Below are positions 1-8,299 of a stretch of 64,000 bases of DNA, piece after piece. Each line of letters begins with the position of its first letter. The first letter of the stretch is position 1. Source of the DNA: Guopingia tenuis (GTDB lineage: Bacteria > Bacillota > Clostridia > Christensenellales > Christensenellaceae); contig NZ_JACRSS010000001.1 of the NCBI RefSeq assembly GCF_014384805.1, positions 868,001-932,000 on the forward strand, in the 5' to 3' direction. Below the pieces are notes generated by a model. It was not told where the DNA came from. It saw only the letters and a list, made by a program, of their open reading frames with translations, and made no database searches. The position numbers and the translations under genes are program-made.

Positions 1-83
1 TTGACCTTTCCTTCAAAAAAGGATGTGGGCTTGAATGCCGCCGCAAATTGCTTTTCATATTTTGTCGCTAAATTAACTGCCAT
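1..83 (-). CDS. Phage major capsid protein, N-terminal fragment (cut by window edge)
   Basis: The first 27 residues begin MAVNLATKYEKQFAAAF, a beginning typical of phage major capsid proteins of Clostridia. The ATG at 83 is preceded by a strong AGAGGAG ribosome-binding site. It is the last gene visible in the leftward head module (terminase, portal, scaffold, capsid), which is the canonical order and supports the call. The rest lies outside the window, so the identification rests on a short N-terminus and on position. Confidence 0.55.
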   Translation of the reverse strand, partial: MAVNLATKYEKQFAAAFKPTSFFEGKV

Positions 84-352
84 CTTTGTTTTTCTCCTCT
101 CTGTCGTTGGGATGGAGTGTGCATCCGCTTTTCCGTCCCGTTCCTCCGGCCGGAAAATGCCTTGGCTCCATCACTTTTTTTCGCTTTCCCCGCTCGTGCT
201 GCCTGTACCCCGTAATGGGGCATTCGCACGAGGGGGATTTCTCTGCGGTCCATTGCCCCCTTTCAGGGGGACTTACATTCCCCAAAAGGCAGTATTCCGT
301 ATCTGCCGCCTTTCGGTTTTTGGGCCGCAGGGTGTGCTTCTGCCTGATTTCT

Positions 353-1105
353 CTATCCTCTGAGCGCCTCCATCATGGCTCTCTGGAAGGTATCCAGGCC
401 GTCCCCTTTCGCATCACTCTGCATACGTCCCGGATTTCTGGCCCCGCCTTTGCCGGAAAGCTCCCGAAGCTGTTCTTTCAGCATGCGGTTTTCAAAAAGC
501 ACATAGGCCGCTTCCGGCGCCTCTCCTGCGGCCACCGCTTCTTTCACCTCTTGGTCTAAGGCGTCAAATCCGCTGATCTCCGGATGCTTCCGGAAAAACT
601 CGGCCCAGAGCTTCAGCCGCTTTTCTTTTTCCAAATAGGCTGCCAGCCGCTCCTGCAAGTCCTCAAGCTCGCTTTTTTCCGTCTGTTCCGGCTGTTCCTC
701 CGGCATCTCCCGGGCCGGCGGCTCCTGCTGGTTTTCCAGGCCCGCCTCCGTCCGCTCTTCTATGAAACCCTCCGCCGGGTCTGGCGCTGGGATTTCTTCA
801 TTTTCTGCCTTCTGTTCTCCCCCCATGGCGCTTTCCTGGATCAGTGCGCGTACCAGCGCTTCCCGCTCCATCCCCATCTTTTTTGCAAAGGTATTCAGCA
901 GCTCCATCTCCGGCGCTTTTTCCAATCTCTCCAGCCTTTCCAGCATCCGGTCATAATTCATGCCCTTCTGCGCCAAAATCACCGCCTCTTCCATGGGAAT
1001 CTCCAAAAGCTCGCCGTTATATTTGATCGTCAAAGTCCCCTGTTCTTCCGGCTTTCCTATCCTCATAGCCTCTATATCCTGCGTCATCTGTCTCTTGTCC
1101 GTCAT
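353..1105 (-). CDS. Phage scaffolding-like head protein
   Basis: A 250-residue, highly charged protein with long predicted helices. The first third has a short beta-like stretch (TLTIKYNGELLEIPMEEA) followed by helices rich in Glu, Lys and Arg. The middle (about residues 95-140) is Glu/Pro-rich and probably disordered. This composition and the place between portal and major capsid genes are those of phage scaffolding proteins, which guide procapsid assembly in the host cytoplasm and are then removed. No catalytic motif is visible. Assignment is by position and composition, so it could be another minor head protein. Confidence 0.6.
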   Translation of the reverse strand: MTDKRQMTQDIEAMRIGKPEEQGTLTIKYNGELLEIPMEEAVILAQKGMNYDRMLERLERLEKAPEMELLNTFAKKMGMEREALVRALIQESAMGGEQKAENEEIPAPDPAEGFIEERTEAGLENQQEPPAREMPEEQPEQTEKSELEDLQERLAAYLEKEKRLKLWAEFFRKHPEISGFDALDQEVKEAVAAGEAPEAAYVLFENRMLKEQLRELSGKGGARNPGRMQSDAKGDGLDTFQRAMMEALRG

Positions 1106-1202
1106 TTTCCCTCATCCTTCCTGTTCCGATTTGGAAATCCATCGTTCCTCCCGGTGGCTGCATTCCTTTTTGGGGCATAAAAGCATTGCCTTTTCCCGCA
1201 GC

Positions 1203-2816
1203 TTACCGTCCACCGTCCGCTGCACCCTTCGTCCCATCACCCGCATTTCGCATTGTCTGCATTTGGGGCATAGCATCTTCCTTCACCTCCTCCCCTCCGG
1301 CGGCTTCCTGCATCTCCATGCGCCTCCGTGCGTCGGATTCAATTTTTGCCTTGTTGGGAACCAGGTGCGCCGGAATGCTCTCCAGATATGTCACCGGCTC
1401 CAGCAATCCCTTCTCATAAAGGTTGTCCAGCGTCTGAATGTTGGACATCTCGCTCCAATAGGCCGAAGCCCCGATGTCCACGTTCAGGGAAAGCACCATA
1501 TCCCCCAGCATGCTGAAATCCAGGGGAATCTCCTCCTGCTCTCCCGCCTCGCTGGTGGTCAGCACTGTGCGTTTCCCGTAATACGCCCGCATCTGGTCAA
1601 TACAGATGCGCACAAAATCTTCCACAAACTGGTAATACGCCTGTTTCACCAGCTCCAGGGGCATCGCCGTCGCTTTCTGCACGGCGATAATGGCCGAGGT
1701 ATTCTCCGGATTCACATTCCCCAGCGCCGCGTCGGATGCTCCCATGAGCTCCTTCGTGTTCCCGATAAAGCGGTCGATGTATTCCCCAACCTGCCCGCTC
1801 ATGTTCACAGCATGGGTATCCGCATAGATAATGTCGCTGGGATTCCCCTGCACAGCCAGGGGCTTTACTCCCTCCACCCATTTGTCCAGTTTGTTTTTGT
1901 TGAAGAAAATCCGTGGGAACGCCTGCTGCCGGATAAACCGCTGGGCCAGCGCCGCCATTTTGTTGATGGCCATCTGGTTGGGGATCAGCCCATCGATCAC
2001 GCCCATGCCGTGGTAGCAGTTCTTCACCCTTTCCCAGCTCATATAGCAGATGGGATACCGCTCCAGCCCGCTGTCCGTCTCTTTCTGCACAACCGCGTTG
2101 CGGGTCACTTTGCAGAACCGGATGTGGTCCCCCTCCCGCCAGTATTTTGTCAGCACGCTCACCTTGTCGCCATAGGTGTATTCGCTGGCAAGCGCGTCGT
2201 TTCTGGGGCAGTCGCTCTGGATCTTCTCGATCTCCGCCTTCGGCGCCCTGTTCCGCCGCATCTCCTCTTTCACGTCCTCGACGCTCCGCCGGCTCTCGAT
2301 GAGGATATAGGGCTGCCGCTGCACGCCTGCCAACTGCGGGTTTCCAAAGAAAATATCCGTGTTGTCTATACTCTCAATTTCGATCAGTCCCTTTTCCCCG
2401 GCTCTCCCAGTTTTGGCATCGGCGTTAAAAAACACATGTAAAACCCCGTCTCCGTCCACCGCCGCATCCCGCAGAATGCCCCGCATGGCCGAATGAAAGC
2501 CGCTGTATTCCATCACCTGCCGCACCTGCTCTTCCACAGCCGTCAGTATCACCCGGTTCACGCCGTCGCTCTTCCGGTTAAAAAGCGAAAGCCCTACTCC
2601 TATATTGTCGGAAACCAGCATGGCGATAAAATAATTCACTACCCGTTTCAGGATGTTGAAAACCGGCTTGTCCAGGTCCGGCGCATTCACGCCCTCCCAT
2701 TGCTTTCCCAAAAAGAAATTCTCGTTTTTCTCCACCCGGCTTTCCAGCCCGATGGTGTCATTGTATTGCAGGGCATATTCATATTCCTGCCAAATCTCCT
2801 GCGCCGTCTTTTTCAT
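1203..2816 (-). CDS. Phage portal protein
   Basis: A 537-residue protein with the N-terminal signature of phage portal proteins: an early helix (MKKTAQEIWQEYEYALQYND), then a FFLGKQWEG motif, NILKRVVNYF and an SDNIGV segment. Portals form the ring at one capsid vertex through which the terminase pumps DNA. The length fits the family. Its ATG overlaps the stop of the upstream small membrane protein by 4 bases (ATGA), so translation is probably coupled. The C-terminus (about residues 500-537) is Met/Gly/Asp-rich and low in complexity. A 24-codon reading frame in the 97-bp gap before the scaffold gene is too weak to call. Confidence 0.85.
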   Translation of the reverse strand: MKKTAQEIWQEYEYALQYNDTIGLESRVEKNENFFLGKQWEGVNAPDLDKPVFNILKRVVNYFIAMLVSDNIGVGLSLFNRKSDGVNRVILTAVEEQVRQVMEYSGFHSAMRGILRDAAVDGDGVLHVFFNADAKTGRAGEKGLIEIESIDNTDIFFGNPQLAGVQRQPYILIESRRSVEDVKEEMRRNRAPKAEIEKIQSDCPRNDALASEYTYGDKVSVLTKYWREGDHIRFCKVTRNAVVQKETDSGLERYPICYMSWERVKNCYHGMGVIDGLIPNQMAINKMAALAQRFIRQQAFPRIFFNKNKLDKWVEGVKPLAVQGNPSDIIYADTHAVNMSGQVGEYIDRFIGNTKELMGASDAALGNVNPENTSAIIAVQKATAMPLELVKQAYYQFVEDFVRICIDQMRAYYGKRTVLTTSEAGEQEEIPLDFSMLGDMVLSLNVDIGASAYWSEMSNIQTLDNLYEKGLLEPVTYLESIPAHLVPNKAKIESDARRRMEMQEAAGGEEVKEDAMPQMQTMRNAGDGTKGAADGGR

Positions 2817-3067
2817 CCGTCCTGCTCCTCATCGCTATTGGCCACCGTGTTTCCATAATTGGCGATTTCCTGAAACTGCCGCTGTTCCTCCCGCATAAAA
2901 GCCTCCCAGGCCTCGTTGTCCTCCCGGGTCTGTTCCAGGGCCGCCCGAATCTCCCGGCGAACCTCCTCCGTCTCTCGGGCCGTCCGGCCCGCCTGATAGG
3001 CCATCGCCCCCAAAACTCCGGCACAAAGCAGCAGCACCGCCCCCATCGCTAATAAAATCCCTTCCAT
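2813..3067 (-). CDS. Small phage membrane protein with coiled-coil
   Basis: An 84-residue protein that starts MEGILLAMGAVLLLCAGVLG, a single transmembrane helix (about residues 3-24), followed by a charged helix (about 28-68) with coiled-coil character. The ATG at 3067 was chosen because AAGGAGAG lies at good spacing before it; an ATG nine codons upstream has no site. It sits between large terminase and portal and overlaps the portal start by 4 bases. The function is unknown. Similar small membrane proteins occur at this place in Clostridia phages. Confidence 0.6.
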   Translation of the reverse strand: MEGILLAMGAVLLLCAGVLGAMAYQAGRTARETEEVRREIRAALEQTREDNEAWEAFMREEQRQFQEIANYGNTVANSDEEQDG

Positions 3068-3084
3068 ATTCTCTTCTCTCCTTC

Positions 3085-4527
3085 CTATCGGCATCCATAT
3101 TCCAACATATCCTCCACCTGGTCGTAATATCCCTCTGTCTCCGGATCGGGCATCCCTCCGCCCCCGCAGGGCCGGAGAACAAACAGGTATCGCAGGGCGT
3201 CCGGCGCATGCGTCAGCTCATGTGGCTCCCGGGCACAGTCCCCGGGAATTTTGGGATCCCGCGGAATCGCCGCCAGGGTGCGGATCAGGTTTTCGCAGCA
3301 GGAGAAAATCCGCAGCTTTGCGGTTTTCCTTCCCTCCCCATCCTCCTGGATACGCAGCCAGTCCTGCAAATTCGCCCATCCTGCCGTCCGGTTGTTGTCG
3401 GATTTTTCAAAACTCATGCCATAATCTGCAAAAATGTCGCTCCGTGCCCGTCCGCTTTCCTGGCTCCGCCCGAAAATGTCCGGCGGCGCATAGCGGGTAT
3501 AAATCTCTTCTCCCGCTTCCGCTTCTTTCATCCGCTCCGCCGCCTCGGGAATCGTGAGGTTCGCCTCATAAACCTCACGGTATACATACGCGTTGTCCTC
3601 ATTGTCAAAGGCCACCCAATAACTGGCCAGCATGTCCAGGCCATAGTCGATGGTGTGATACCGCCTCCAATCCTTGGGAATCACAAAGGGCTTCATCACA
3701 TGGATGTGCCGGCGAAACTCCCCAAAAAATGCGCCCCGGGCCGCCTGCATAGCCTCCTCCGGCGAGGCCGGATATTCCCCATATACCCGCTCCCCCAGCA
3801 GCCACTTTGTCCGTTCATACCAGGCCCCGTCCCGCCGGGGATCGCTGTCCCAGGGAAGAAAGATGTGGTGAAATTCCCGGTTGCTTTTCCATATTTTTTC
3901 AAAGAAGCTCCCCGGCGCCATGGTGGAAAGCCCGATCACCTTCCCGCCCGTCGGGCGGTTGATCACCGGCAGCCCCGAAACCCAGATTTCCTCCGCATGC
4001 TGCTGATAGGCCCATTCGTCAAAAATCAGGAGATTTGCCGTAAAGGAGCGGGAAGATCCGGGCGCCGATGTAAACGTCTGAAATCGGCTGGGCTCTCTCC
4101 CCTTCCTCCCGATTTTTGCCCCCATCGTCCAAAGCCGGCTCTCAAAAAAAGGCTCTCCCTGGGCACTCTGGCCAAAATACTCCGGCATATGGCGGATGAG
4201 CACTCCCATGCGCCGTGCCAGCTCCTTTGCTTCTACCTCCGTGCGGGATAGGGCGGCCACCGTCCTCCCTTCCCCGGTCATCATGGTATACAACGCATAC
4301 GCCAGCACCATCCATGTGATCCCCATCTGCCGCGCCTTTAAAATGACGTTAAACTTGTGTTCGTGAATCTCCCGGAGCGCCTGCCGCTGCTTTTCCCATA
4401 GCCGGAAAGGAATCGCCCTCCCGGTATCCTTGTCCTCAATCCAGCAGTATCTTTCGGCAAAATAATCCGGATGCTCCCGGATATACTCCAATTCCTCCTC
4501 CCGCTGTCTTTCAAGGATTTCCCGCAT
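3085..4527 (-). CDS. terL: Phage terminase large subunit
   Basis: A 480-residue DNA-packaging motor. An adenine-binding region (IPFRLWEKQRQALREIHE) comes first. The Walker A-like loop LKARQMGITW follows (about residues 63-72) and Walker B is LLIFDEWAY (about 166-174). The C-terminal RNase H-like nuclease starts at HTIDYGLDMLASYWVAFD (about 288-305), where the first Asp would bind metal. It pumps phage DNA into the prohead through the portal and cuts it. The start overlaps the end of the small-terminase gene by 17 bases. The order TerS-TerL-portal is standard. The gene is intact. Confidence 0.88.
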   Translation of the reverse strand: MREILERQREEELEYIREHPDYFAERYCWIEDKDTGRAIPFRLWEKQRQALREIHEHKFNVILKARQMGITWMVLAYALYTMMTGEGRTVAALSRTEVEAKELARRMGVLIRHMPEYFGQSAQGEPFFESRLWTMGAKIGRKGREPSRFQTFTSAPGSSRSFTANLLIFDEWAYQQHAEEIWVSGLPVINRPTGGKVIGLSTMAPGSFFEKIWKSNREFHHIFLPWDSDPRRDGAWYERTKWLLGERVYGEYPASPEEAMQAARGAFFGEFRRHIHVMKPFVIPKDWRRYHTIDYGLDMLASYWVAFDNEDNAYVYREVYEANLTIPEAAERMKEAEAGEEIYTRYAPPDIFGRSQESGRARSDIFADYGMSFEKSDNNRTAGWANLQDWLRIQEDGEGRKTAKLRIFSCCENLIRTLAAIPRDPKIPGDCAREPHELTHAPDALRYLFVLRPCGGGGMPDPETEGYYDQVEDMLEYGCR

Positions 4528-4879
4528 GCCGTTCCGCCGCCTTTTCTAACAGCCGTCTGTCCCCCTCGCTCAATCCAATGCCCTCTTCCCCGGGGATTGG
4601 CTGTCCTTCCATCCTCCCTAAAATTTCCAAAGCCTTCAATTTGGAATACATTTTATAGCTCACCCCGCCGTCCTTCTGGATATTCACCGTCTCGATCACC
4701 CGCCGGGCCCGGGGCTTCATCTCGCTGACCGCCCGGGGAACCTGCCGCAGCTCTCCATCGATCTCCTCTGTTTTCACATATTCCTTGGGATCCTGAAAGG
4801 CAATGGCCTCCAATTCCCGAAAAATCCGGCGCCGGATCTTCGGTTCGCCTTTTTCCCGGTTCTGTTTTGCCTCCTCCAT
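4511..4879 (-). CDS. terS: Phage terminase small subunit (putative)
   Basis: A 122-residue protein starting MEEAKQNREKGEPKIRRR. The ATG at 4879 was preferred over two upstream in-frame ATGs because AAGGAGGAGAT precedes it directly. The central part (VSYKMYSKLKALEILGRMEG) matches a motif common to Clostridia small terminases, which recognise phage DNA and load the large subunit. It directly precedes and overlaps the large terminase gene. No classical helix-turn-helix can be pinned down by eye, so the call leans on position and this motif. Confidence 0.65.
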   Translation of the reverse strand: MEEAKQNREKGEPKIRRRIFRELEAIAFQDPKEYVKTEEIDGELRQVPRAVSEMKPRARRVIETVNIQKDGGVSYKMYSKLKALEILGRMEGQPIPGEEGIGLSEGDRRLLEKAAERHAGNP

Positions 4880-5496
4880 ATCTCCTCCTTGTCTTTTCAT
4901 CCGTTCCCGCCGCCCTCCCGCGGCTGTCTTATCTCCCGTCCGCATTCATATTGTAAAAAATTTCCATGTCCCCCCGGTGCTGATTTTCTTCCCAAAGCAT
5001 TGCCCTCTATAAAAACTCTCTTTCCGGCCTGCCTCTTTTTATTTGCCAAAAAAGCGCCGCCCCTCGAAAATATATTTGGCTTTGCTGCCTGCGCGGTAAA
5101 AAATTACATCCTATCTATATCCTGTCCATTTGCTGTCCCCGGCTTTGATACAGGTGGCTATCCCACCCATTTGTTTCCGGCCCTAACTATTCTCTCGCAT
5201 CATTTTCGTTCAGGTCCCTGAAAAAAGAAAAGCCGCCGCCTTTCTCTGTCCTCCCATAAAAATATGGAAGCATGAAACAGCTTTACGGAGCCTTGCAGGC
5301 CGCTGTCAAAAACGTCCTGTCCCCGCGGGCTTTCTCCTGGCCGCTCTCCTTATTCCAATCTCCCTGGAAAAGAAATGCGCTTCCCGATTCTTCTCCTGCC
5401 AGCCTCCCGCCCCTTGGGATTCTCTATCCGTCCGCCATTTTTAACATAAAAAACAGACGCACATCCTCCCGTGCGTCTGCTCTCTCTTTCCCGGCC
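4880..5496. other. Non-coding gap inside the prophage head module
   Basis: About 600 bp separate the ArpU-like regulator gene from the small terminase. No reading frame with a convincing start is visible on either strand. It holds the terminator at 5448-5480 and otherwise pyrimidine-rich sequence. An HNH nuclease or cos site often lies here in related phages, but I see no such gene. Confidence 0.5.
5448..5480 (-). terminator. Intrinsic terminator after the ArpU-like gene
   Basis: On the minus strand a 9-bp stem (CAGACGCAC pairs with GTGCGTCTG) with an 8-base loop is followed by six T. It lies just downstream of the regulator gene ending at 5497, so the early and late parts of the module are separated here. 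Confidence 0.75.
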
Positions 5497-5868
5497 CTAA
5501 GCTCCCCGCTTTTTCTCATCCAATATCCGGTAAAACTGCCGCCGTATGCGATAGAAGGTTTCCCGTCCGCAGGGAACATCCAGCCGTTCCCAGGGCACCT
5601 CTTCCATCACGTTGCGCAAAAGCTCTCCCGCCATCACGCCGCCTGCCTGCCGGGCGGCTTCTTCCACCATCCGAATATCCCGCCGGTACTGCGCCGCCCG
5701 CAACAGCTCCCGCCTCTCTGGCCGCATGTTCTTCCTCCAGGCCCATTTCTCCTGTATTTTCTGCAGTCCGGCTATCTTTTCCCCGTGCTGGCGAACAAAG
5801 CTCTCCAGCTCCCGAAAACGATATTTGCTGATACCGTATTCCTCCAGCCGCAATGGCCGTTTCCTCAT
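5497..5868 (-). CDS. ArpU-like phage late-gene regulator
   Basis: A 123-residue protein with the pattern EEYGISKYRFRELESF near its start and VPCGRETFYRIRRQFYRIL near its end. This pair is typical of small regulators that precede terminase genes in Clostridia prophages and are annotated as ArpU or sigma-70-region-4-like. The C-terminal part resembles a helix-turn-helix. The ATG at 5868 has GGAGGT eight bases upstream; 42 in-frame codons further upstream lack a site. It overlaps the preceding gene by 4 bases. It probably activates packaging and structural genes downstream, but this is inferred from family and position. Confidence 0.65.
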   Translation of the reverse strand: MRKRPLRLEEYGISKYRFRELESFVRQHGEKIAGLQKIQEKWAWRKNMRPERRELLRAAQYRRDIRMVEEAARQAGGVMAGELLRNVMEEVPWERLDVPCGRETFYRIRRQFYRILDEKKRGA

Positions 5869-6062
5869 TTCCGCCGCACCTCCCTTCGGAATTTTGGGCA
5901 CGCCGTCACAAAATATCCCTCGCACTCGTCCTCCGCCTGCGGTTCCTTCACCGTCCACCCGGGCACTGGTTGAAAATTCCGGCTCCATTCGCATCCCCTC
6001 CCCTTGTGGTTGGGAACGGCATTTTCACACTGCCAGCATAACGTCTCTCTTCTCTTTCCCAT
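5865..6062 (-). CDS. Small Cys-rich phage protein
   Basis: A 65-residue protein starting MGKRRETLCWQCENAV. Cys residues (CWQC, one near GRGCEWS, CEGYFVTAC) suggest a bound metal ion. The arrangement resembles a family of small phage proteins of Clostridia with a CW(D/Q)C start and a C-terminal CP(K/E)F motif, whose function is unknown. The ATG at 6062 has GAGGG upstream. The stop overlaps the next gene by 4 bases. Confidence 0.6.
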   Translation of the reverse strand: MGKRRETLCWQCENAVPNHKGRGCEWSRNFQPVPGWTVKEPQAEDECEGYFVTACPKFRREVRRK

Positions 6063-6081
6063 ATTTCCCTCTGCTCTCGTC

Positions 6082-6312
6082 TCATCTCTGCTCTTCCTGT
6101 CCCGCGGTCTGCTCCCGGATGTGCAGAAGCGATAGAACCTCCCGCCCATTCATGGCGCTTACGCACCCATAGCAGTATTCCCGCCTGCTTATGGTGTAAT
6201 AGCTTTCGCCTTCTGCAATCCCCTCGCCGCATCCCGCGCAGCTCTGCCAAATCTCCGTGGGCCGCGCCGTTCCCCATCGTTCCCGGCGCTCAATCTCAGG
6301 TGCGTCCCGCAT
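6082..6312 (-). CDS. Small zinc-ribbon phage protein
   Basis: A 76-residue protein with CAGCGEGI, then GESYYTI, then YCYGCV: two CxxC knuckles about 20 residues apart, consistent with one structural zinc. No enzyme motif is present. Its start lies 17 bases inside the preceding short gene and its own ribosome site is weak, so translational coupling is likely. It is part of the operon driven from the promoter near 6.5 kb. Confidence 0.55.
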   Translation of the reverse strand: MRDAPEIERRERWGTARPTEIWQSCAGCGEGIAEGESYYTISRREYCYGCVSAMNGREVLSLLHIREQTAGQEEQR

Positions 6313-6451
6313 TCCTGTCCATGCGCTCTGCCCGCCATAACCGCCGCCACAGAGCCGTTCTCTCTTCCGCTTCTTTGAGCCTCTCCTCCAATTCCAAATT
6401 TTTAGCCGCGATCTTACAGATCGTTTGTTCCAATTCCCGTTTCTCGTCCAT
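6296..6451 (-). CDS. Short coiled-coil protein, first gene of the phage operon
   Basis: A 51-codon frame, MDEKRELEQTICKIAAKNLE and onward, ends RNAGRT. AGGAGG lies at ideal spacing before the ATG at 6451. Heptad-like Leu and Ile spacing over residues 6-35 suggests a coiled coil. It is the first gene after the operator-promoter region and overlaps the next gene. Its role is unknown. The strong ribosome site and operon position make it a credible gene despite its size. Confidence 0.6.
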   Translation of the reverse strand: MDEKRELEQTICKIAAKNLELEERLKEAEERTALWRRLWRAERMDRNAGRT

Positions 6452-6464
6452 ATCGTCCTCCTAT

Positions 6465-6511
6465 ATCACATATTGTGATTTTATATTATCACAATTCGTG
6501 GCCAATGTCAA
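6465..6511 (-). promoter_or_regulatory. Sigma-A promoter with palindromic operator for the phage module
   Basis: Reading leftward, TTGACA (6506-6511), a 17-bp spacer and TAATAT (6483-6488) form a near-consensus promoter. A palindrome ATCACA-N3-TGTGAT (6465-6479) lies at the start of the transcript, and a half copy ATCACA (6488-6493) touches the -10 box. The layout suggests repression by a dimeric regulator, possibly one of the XRE proteins nearby. Confidence 0.65.
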
Positions 6512-6623
6512 CAATTTATCACTTCTTGTTGTATTTCCCGCCACACATTTTTCTTTTTCCCTCATACTATATTTTATAGGGGATATTTCCATAAAATCTT
6601 ATCCCCGGAAAGCGAGAAATCCC

Positions 6624-7049
6624 ATGAAACACCATCGCCTTTATTTCTGGCTGGCCATGTTCCTCTCTCTGGCAATCGCCTGTTTTTATACATTTTGGTC
6701 GGTGGGAACGGCCTGGCTGCCTTCCCCTCTCGGCTTTTTCCTGCTTTGGGGCTATTCCCTTTTATCCCTTGCCGTCTTCGTATTTCTCCATATCTACGCA
6801 TCCTCCGGCCGCTCTCTCGGGCTGGTGGCCGCTCTGCGGCGCCAGAAGCATTGCCTCGTTTTGGGGCTGTGGGGAACTCTTGTCTTTTCCTTCCTCTATC
6901 TCTTTCTTGCCTCCATCGGCTTTATTCTGCGCACCCTCCTCGCCTTTTTCTGCGTGGCTTCCTCCGCCCTGCTCCTCATCTCCCAAATCTTCCTTACAAT
7001 CGATCTCACAAGGGGCATCGCTCCCGGTTTCTTGGAAGAAGACGATTAA
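6624..7049 (+). CDS. Four-helix membrane protein of unknown function
   Basis: A 141-residue protein, almost entirely hydrophobic, with four predicted membrane helices (about residues 6-26, 35-60, 75-97, 104-126) and an acidic C-terminal tail (GFLEEDD). The ATG at 6624 has a modest GGAAAG site upstream. It points away from the phage operon and is followed by a strong promoter for the next gene. I do not recognise the family. It could be a host gene or an accessory gene of the element. Confidence 0.5.
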   Translation: MKHHRLYFWLAMFLSLAIACFYTFWSVGTAWLPSPLGFFLLWGYSLLSLAVFVFLHIYASSGRSLGLVAALRRQKHCLVLGLWGTLVFSFLYLFLASIGFILRTLLAFFCVASSALLLISQIFLTIDLTRGIAPGFLEEDD

Positions 7050-7067
7050 ACTCCTCCCCTTGCTTTT

Positions 7068-7096
7068 TTGACACGCCTCCCGCCGCTTTGTATAAT
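7068..7096 (+). promoter_or_regulatory. Consensus sigma-A promoter
   Basis: TTGACA (7068-7073), a 17-bp spacer and TATAAT (7091-7096) match the consensus exactly. It drives the small gene starting at 7119. Confidence 0.85.
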
Positions 7097-7118
7097 AAGG
7101 GCATATGAGGTGAAACTT

Positions 7119-7361
7119 ATGAAGGATACATCCCCAAAGAGACAGGATAACCATGCTCTTGCCCAGCCCCCCGAAATTTTGGAGGCGGCTGCAAAGGTGC
7201 TGGCGTCGGCAAAAAAGCTCTATCTCCATATCGCCTTTCATGATTCCAAAGCCCCCTATGTGGAATCACGGCTTCAGGAAAATATTTCCCGTCTGCAAAA
7301 GGACCTGGATGCCTTTGCCCGGCAGGCGGAAAAACTCCCCCGGCGCGGCGGACGGAAATAA
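7119..7361 (+). CDS. Small hypothetical protein, possible helical cytoplasmic factor
   Basis: An 80-residue protein starting MKDTSPKRQDNHALAQPPEI. It is mostly helical and charged, without membrane segments or Cys motifs, and ends with a basic tail (KLPRRGGRK). The ATG at 7119 has AGGTGA at good spacing, and a perfect consensus promoter lies 23 bp upstream, so it is probably well expressed. I do not recognise the family and assign no function. Confidence 0.55.
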   Translation: MKDTSPKRQDNHALAQPPEILEAAAKVLASAKKLYLHIAFHDSKAPYVESRLQENISRLQKDLDAFARQAEKLPRRGGRK

Positions 7362-7378
7362 TTTCCGCCAATCCTCGT

Positions 7379-7470
7379 CATTTTCCCGGGAAATATTTCA
7401 TTATTTCCCAGGAAAACCCTTTTTATTTCCGGCTGTTTTCGACAAGTATTTCCCATTTCCCGTCCGCAGC
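7379..7470. promoter_or_regulatory. Cluster of TTTCCC motifs upstream of a small gene
   Basis: The palindrome TTTCCCGGGAAA (about 7382-7393) is followed by three further TTTCCC copies within 75 bp, one as TTTCCCAGGAAA. This clustering in a short intergenic region suggests protein binding sites, but no regulator can be named. Confidence 0.3.
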
Positions 7471-7551
7471 AGAAAACAGGAATTTTTTTATTTTCGGCGA
7501 ATATATATATTATAGGGATAGAATACATGGGAATAAGCGAGGTGTGGAAAC

Positions 7552-7734
7552 ATGGCAAACCATCCTTTTCATGATCCTGTTATGGAATCCACAAGCCGTC
7601 TGTTGTTTTATGTGGGCGATGCCGGTTCTCTGATGGAAAATTATCCCGGTATATTCACCCAGGCCTATCTGGATTCCGTGAAGCAAGAGCTTCTGGCAAG
7701 AAATCTCCCGGTGGAGACCCCGCCGGTTTCCTAG
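7552..7734 (+). CDS. Small hypothetical protein
   Basis: A 60-residue protein, MANHPFHDPVMESTSRLLFY and onward. GAGGTG lies ahead of the ATG and a clear bidirectional terminator follows at 7752. Composition is that of a small soluble alpha-helical protein. It does not match small acid-soluble spore proteins, and no known family is recognised. Confidence 0.5.
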   Translation: MANHPFHDPVMESTSRLLFYVGDAGSLMENYPGIFTQAYLDSVKQELLARNLPVETPPVS

Positions 7735-7751
7735 CAATGCGTCTCATTGCA

Positions 7752-7785
7752 AAAAAATTCCCAGCGAAAATCGCTGGGAATTTTT
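7752..7785. terminator. Bidirectional intrinsic terminator
   Basis: A stem of ATTCCCAGCGA paired with TCGCTGGGAAT, flanked by A and T runs on both sides. It ends the small gene at 7552-7734 and can also stop leftward transcription. Confidence 0.8.
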
Positions 7786-7886
7786 ATACCGCATAAATTC
7801 GTTTTTTCCACATACCCTACTATCGACAAGGTCGCGGCAAATCTTCAAAACATCGCCCGCCGGGCATGCTCCGCGTCCCTTGTATA

Positions 7887-7909
7887 GACGGGCCCGCGCC
7901 CGTCTTTTT
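7887..7909 (+). terminator. Intrinsic terminator with no obvious gene upstream
   Basis: GACGGGC pairs with GCCCGTC around a CCGC loop and is followed by five T on the plus strand. The only rightward gene before it already has its own terminator at 7785, leaving about 100 bp with no coding frame. Confidence 0.65.
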
Positions 7910-7948
7910 ACTGCCGGCTTGCGCAGCAGAAAAGATAGAGAAATAATC

Positions 7949-8299
7949 CTATCTGCCCAGCTTTTTCTTCTTCCCGATGCTGGGTTTGCGCACATAGGTG
8001 CGGTTGTAAAATACCGGTGCCACCAGATACATGACAATCAGCAGGAGCACCAGCGTGATCAGCAGCAGGACAAACACCCGCAGCGTCCAGTCCGCGATAT
8101 ACGGCGCCAAAATGTCGTTCCCGTAAATGACAACCGCCACGCCGCCCAGCAATGCCAGGAAAAGCCGCATCCAGTAATAAAGCTTGCAGTCCCGCAGATC
8201 GATTTCATATCCGCATTTTTCGCAGGTCTGCCGGTCGGTGAAAGTGGTGCTCACATGAAACGGCATGCTGTTTTTACATTTCGGACAAATTATTTTCAT
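7949..8299 (-). CDS. Zinc-ribbon membrane protein
   Basis: A 116-residue protein. It opens with a zinc ribbon (CPKCKNSM, then CEKCGYEI; residues 5-33), followed by two transmembrane helices (about 42-62 and 72-97) and a very basic tail (KPSIGKKKKLGR). Such proteins hold a cytosolic zinc knuckle next to a membrane hairpin. The function is unknown. It stands alone between convergent and divergent neighbours. Confidence 0.6.
   Translation of the reverse strand: MKIICPKCKNSMPFHVSTTFTDRQTCEKCGYEIDLRDCKLYYWMRLFLALLGGVAVVIYGNDILAPYIADWTLRVFVLLLITLVLLLIVMYLVAPVFYNRTYVRKPSIGKKKKLGR

Noticed and set aside
68..285. Two overlapping minus-strand frames between scaffold and capsid genes
   Set aside because: Neither has a ribosome site or resemblance to head decoration proteins, and both run into the capsid start.
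1130..1204. 24-codon frame with Cys residues between portal and scaffold genes
   Set aside because: Too short, with no convincing ribosome site, to support as a gene.
960..2441. Long open frame on the plus strand opposite the portal gene
   Set aside because: It is the shadow of the portal gene in a GC-rich region. It has no ribosome site, its composition is rich in His/Pro/Leu/Arg, and it resembles no family.
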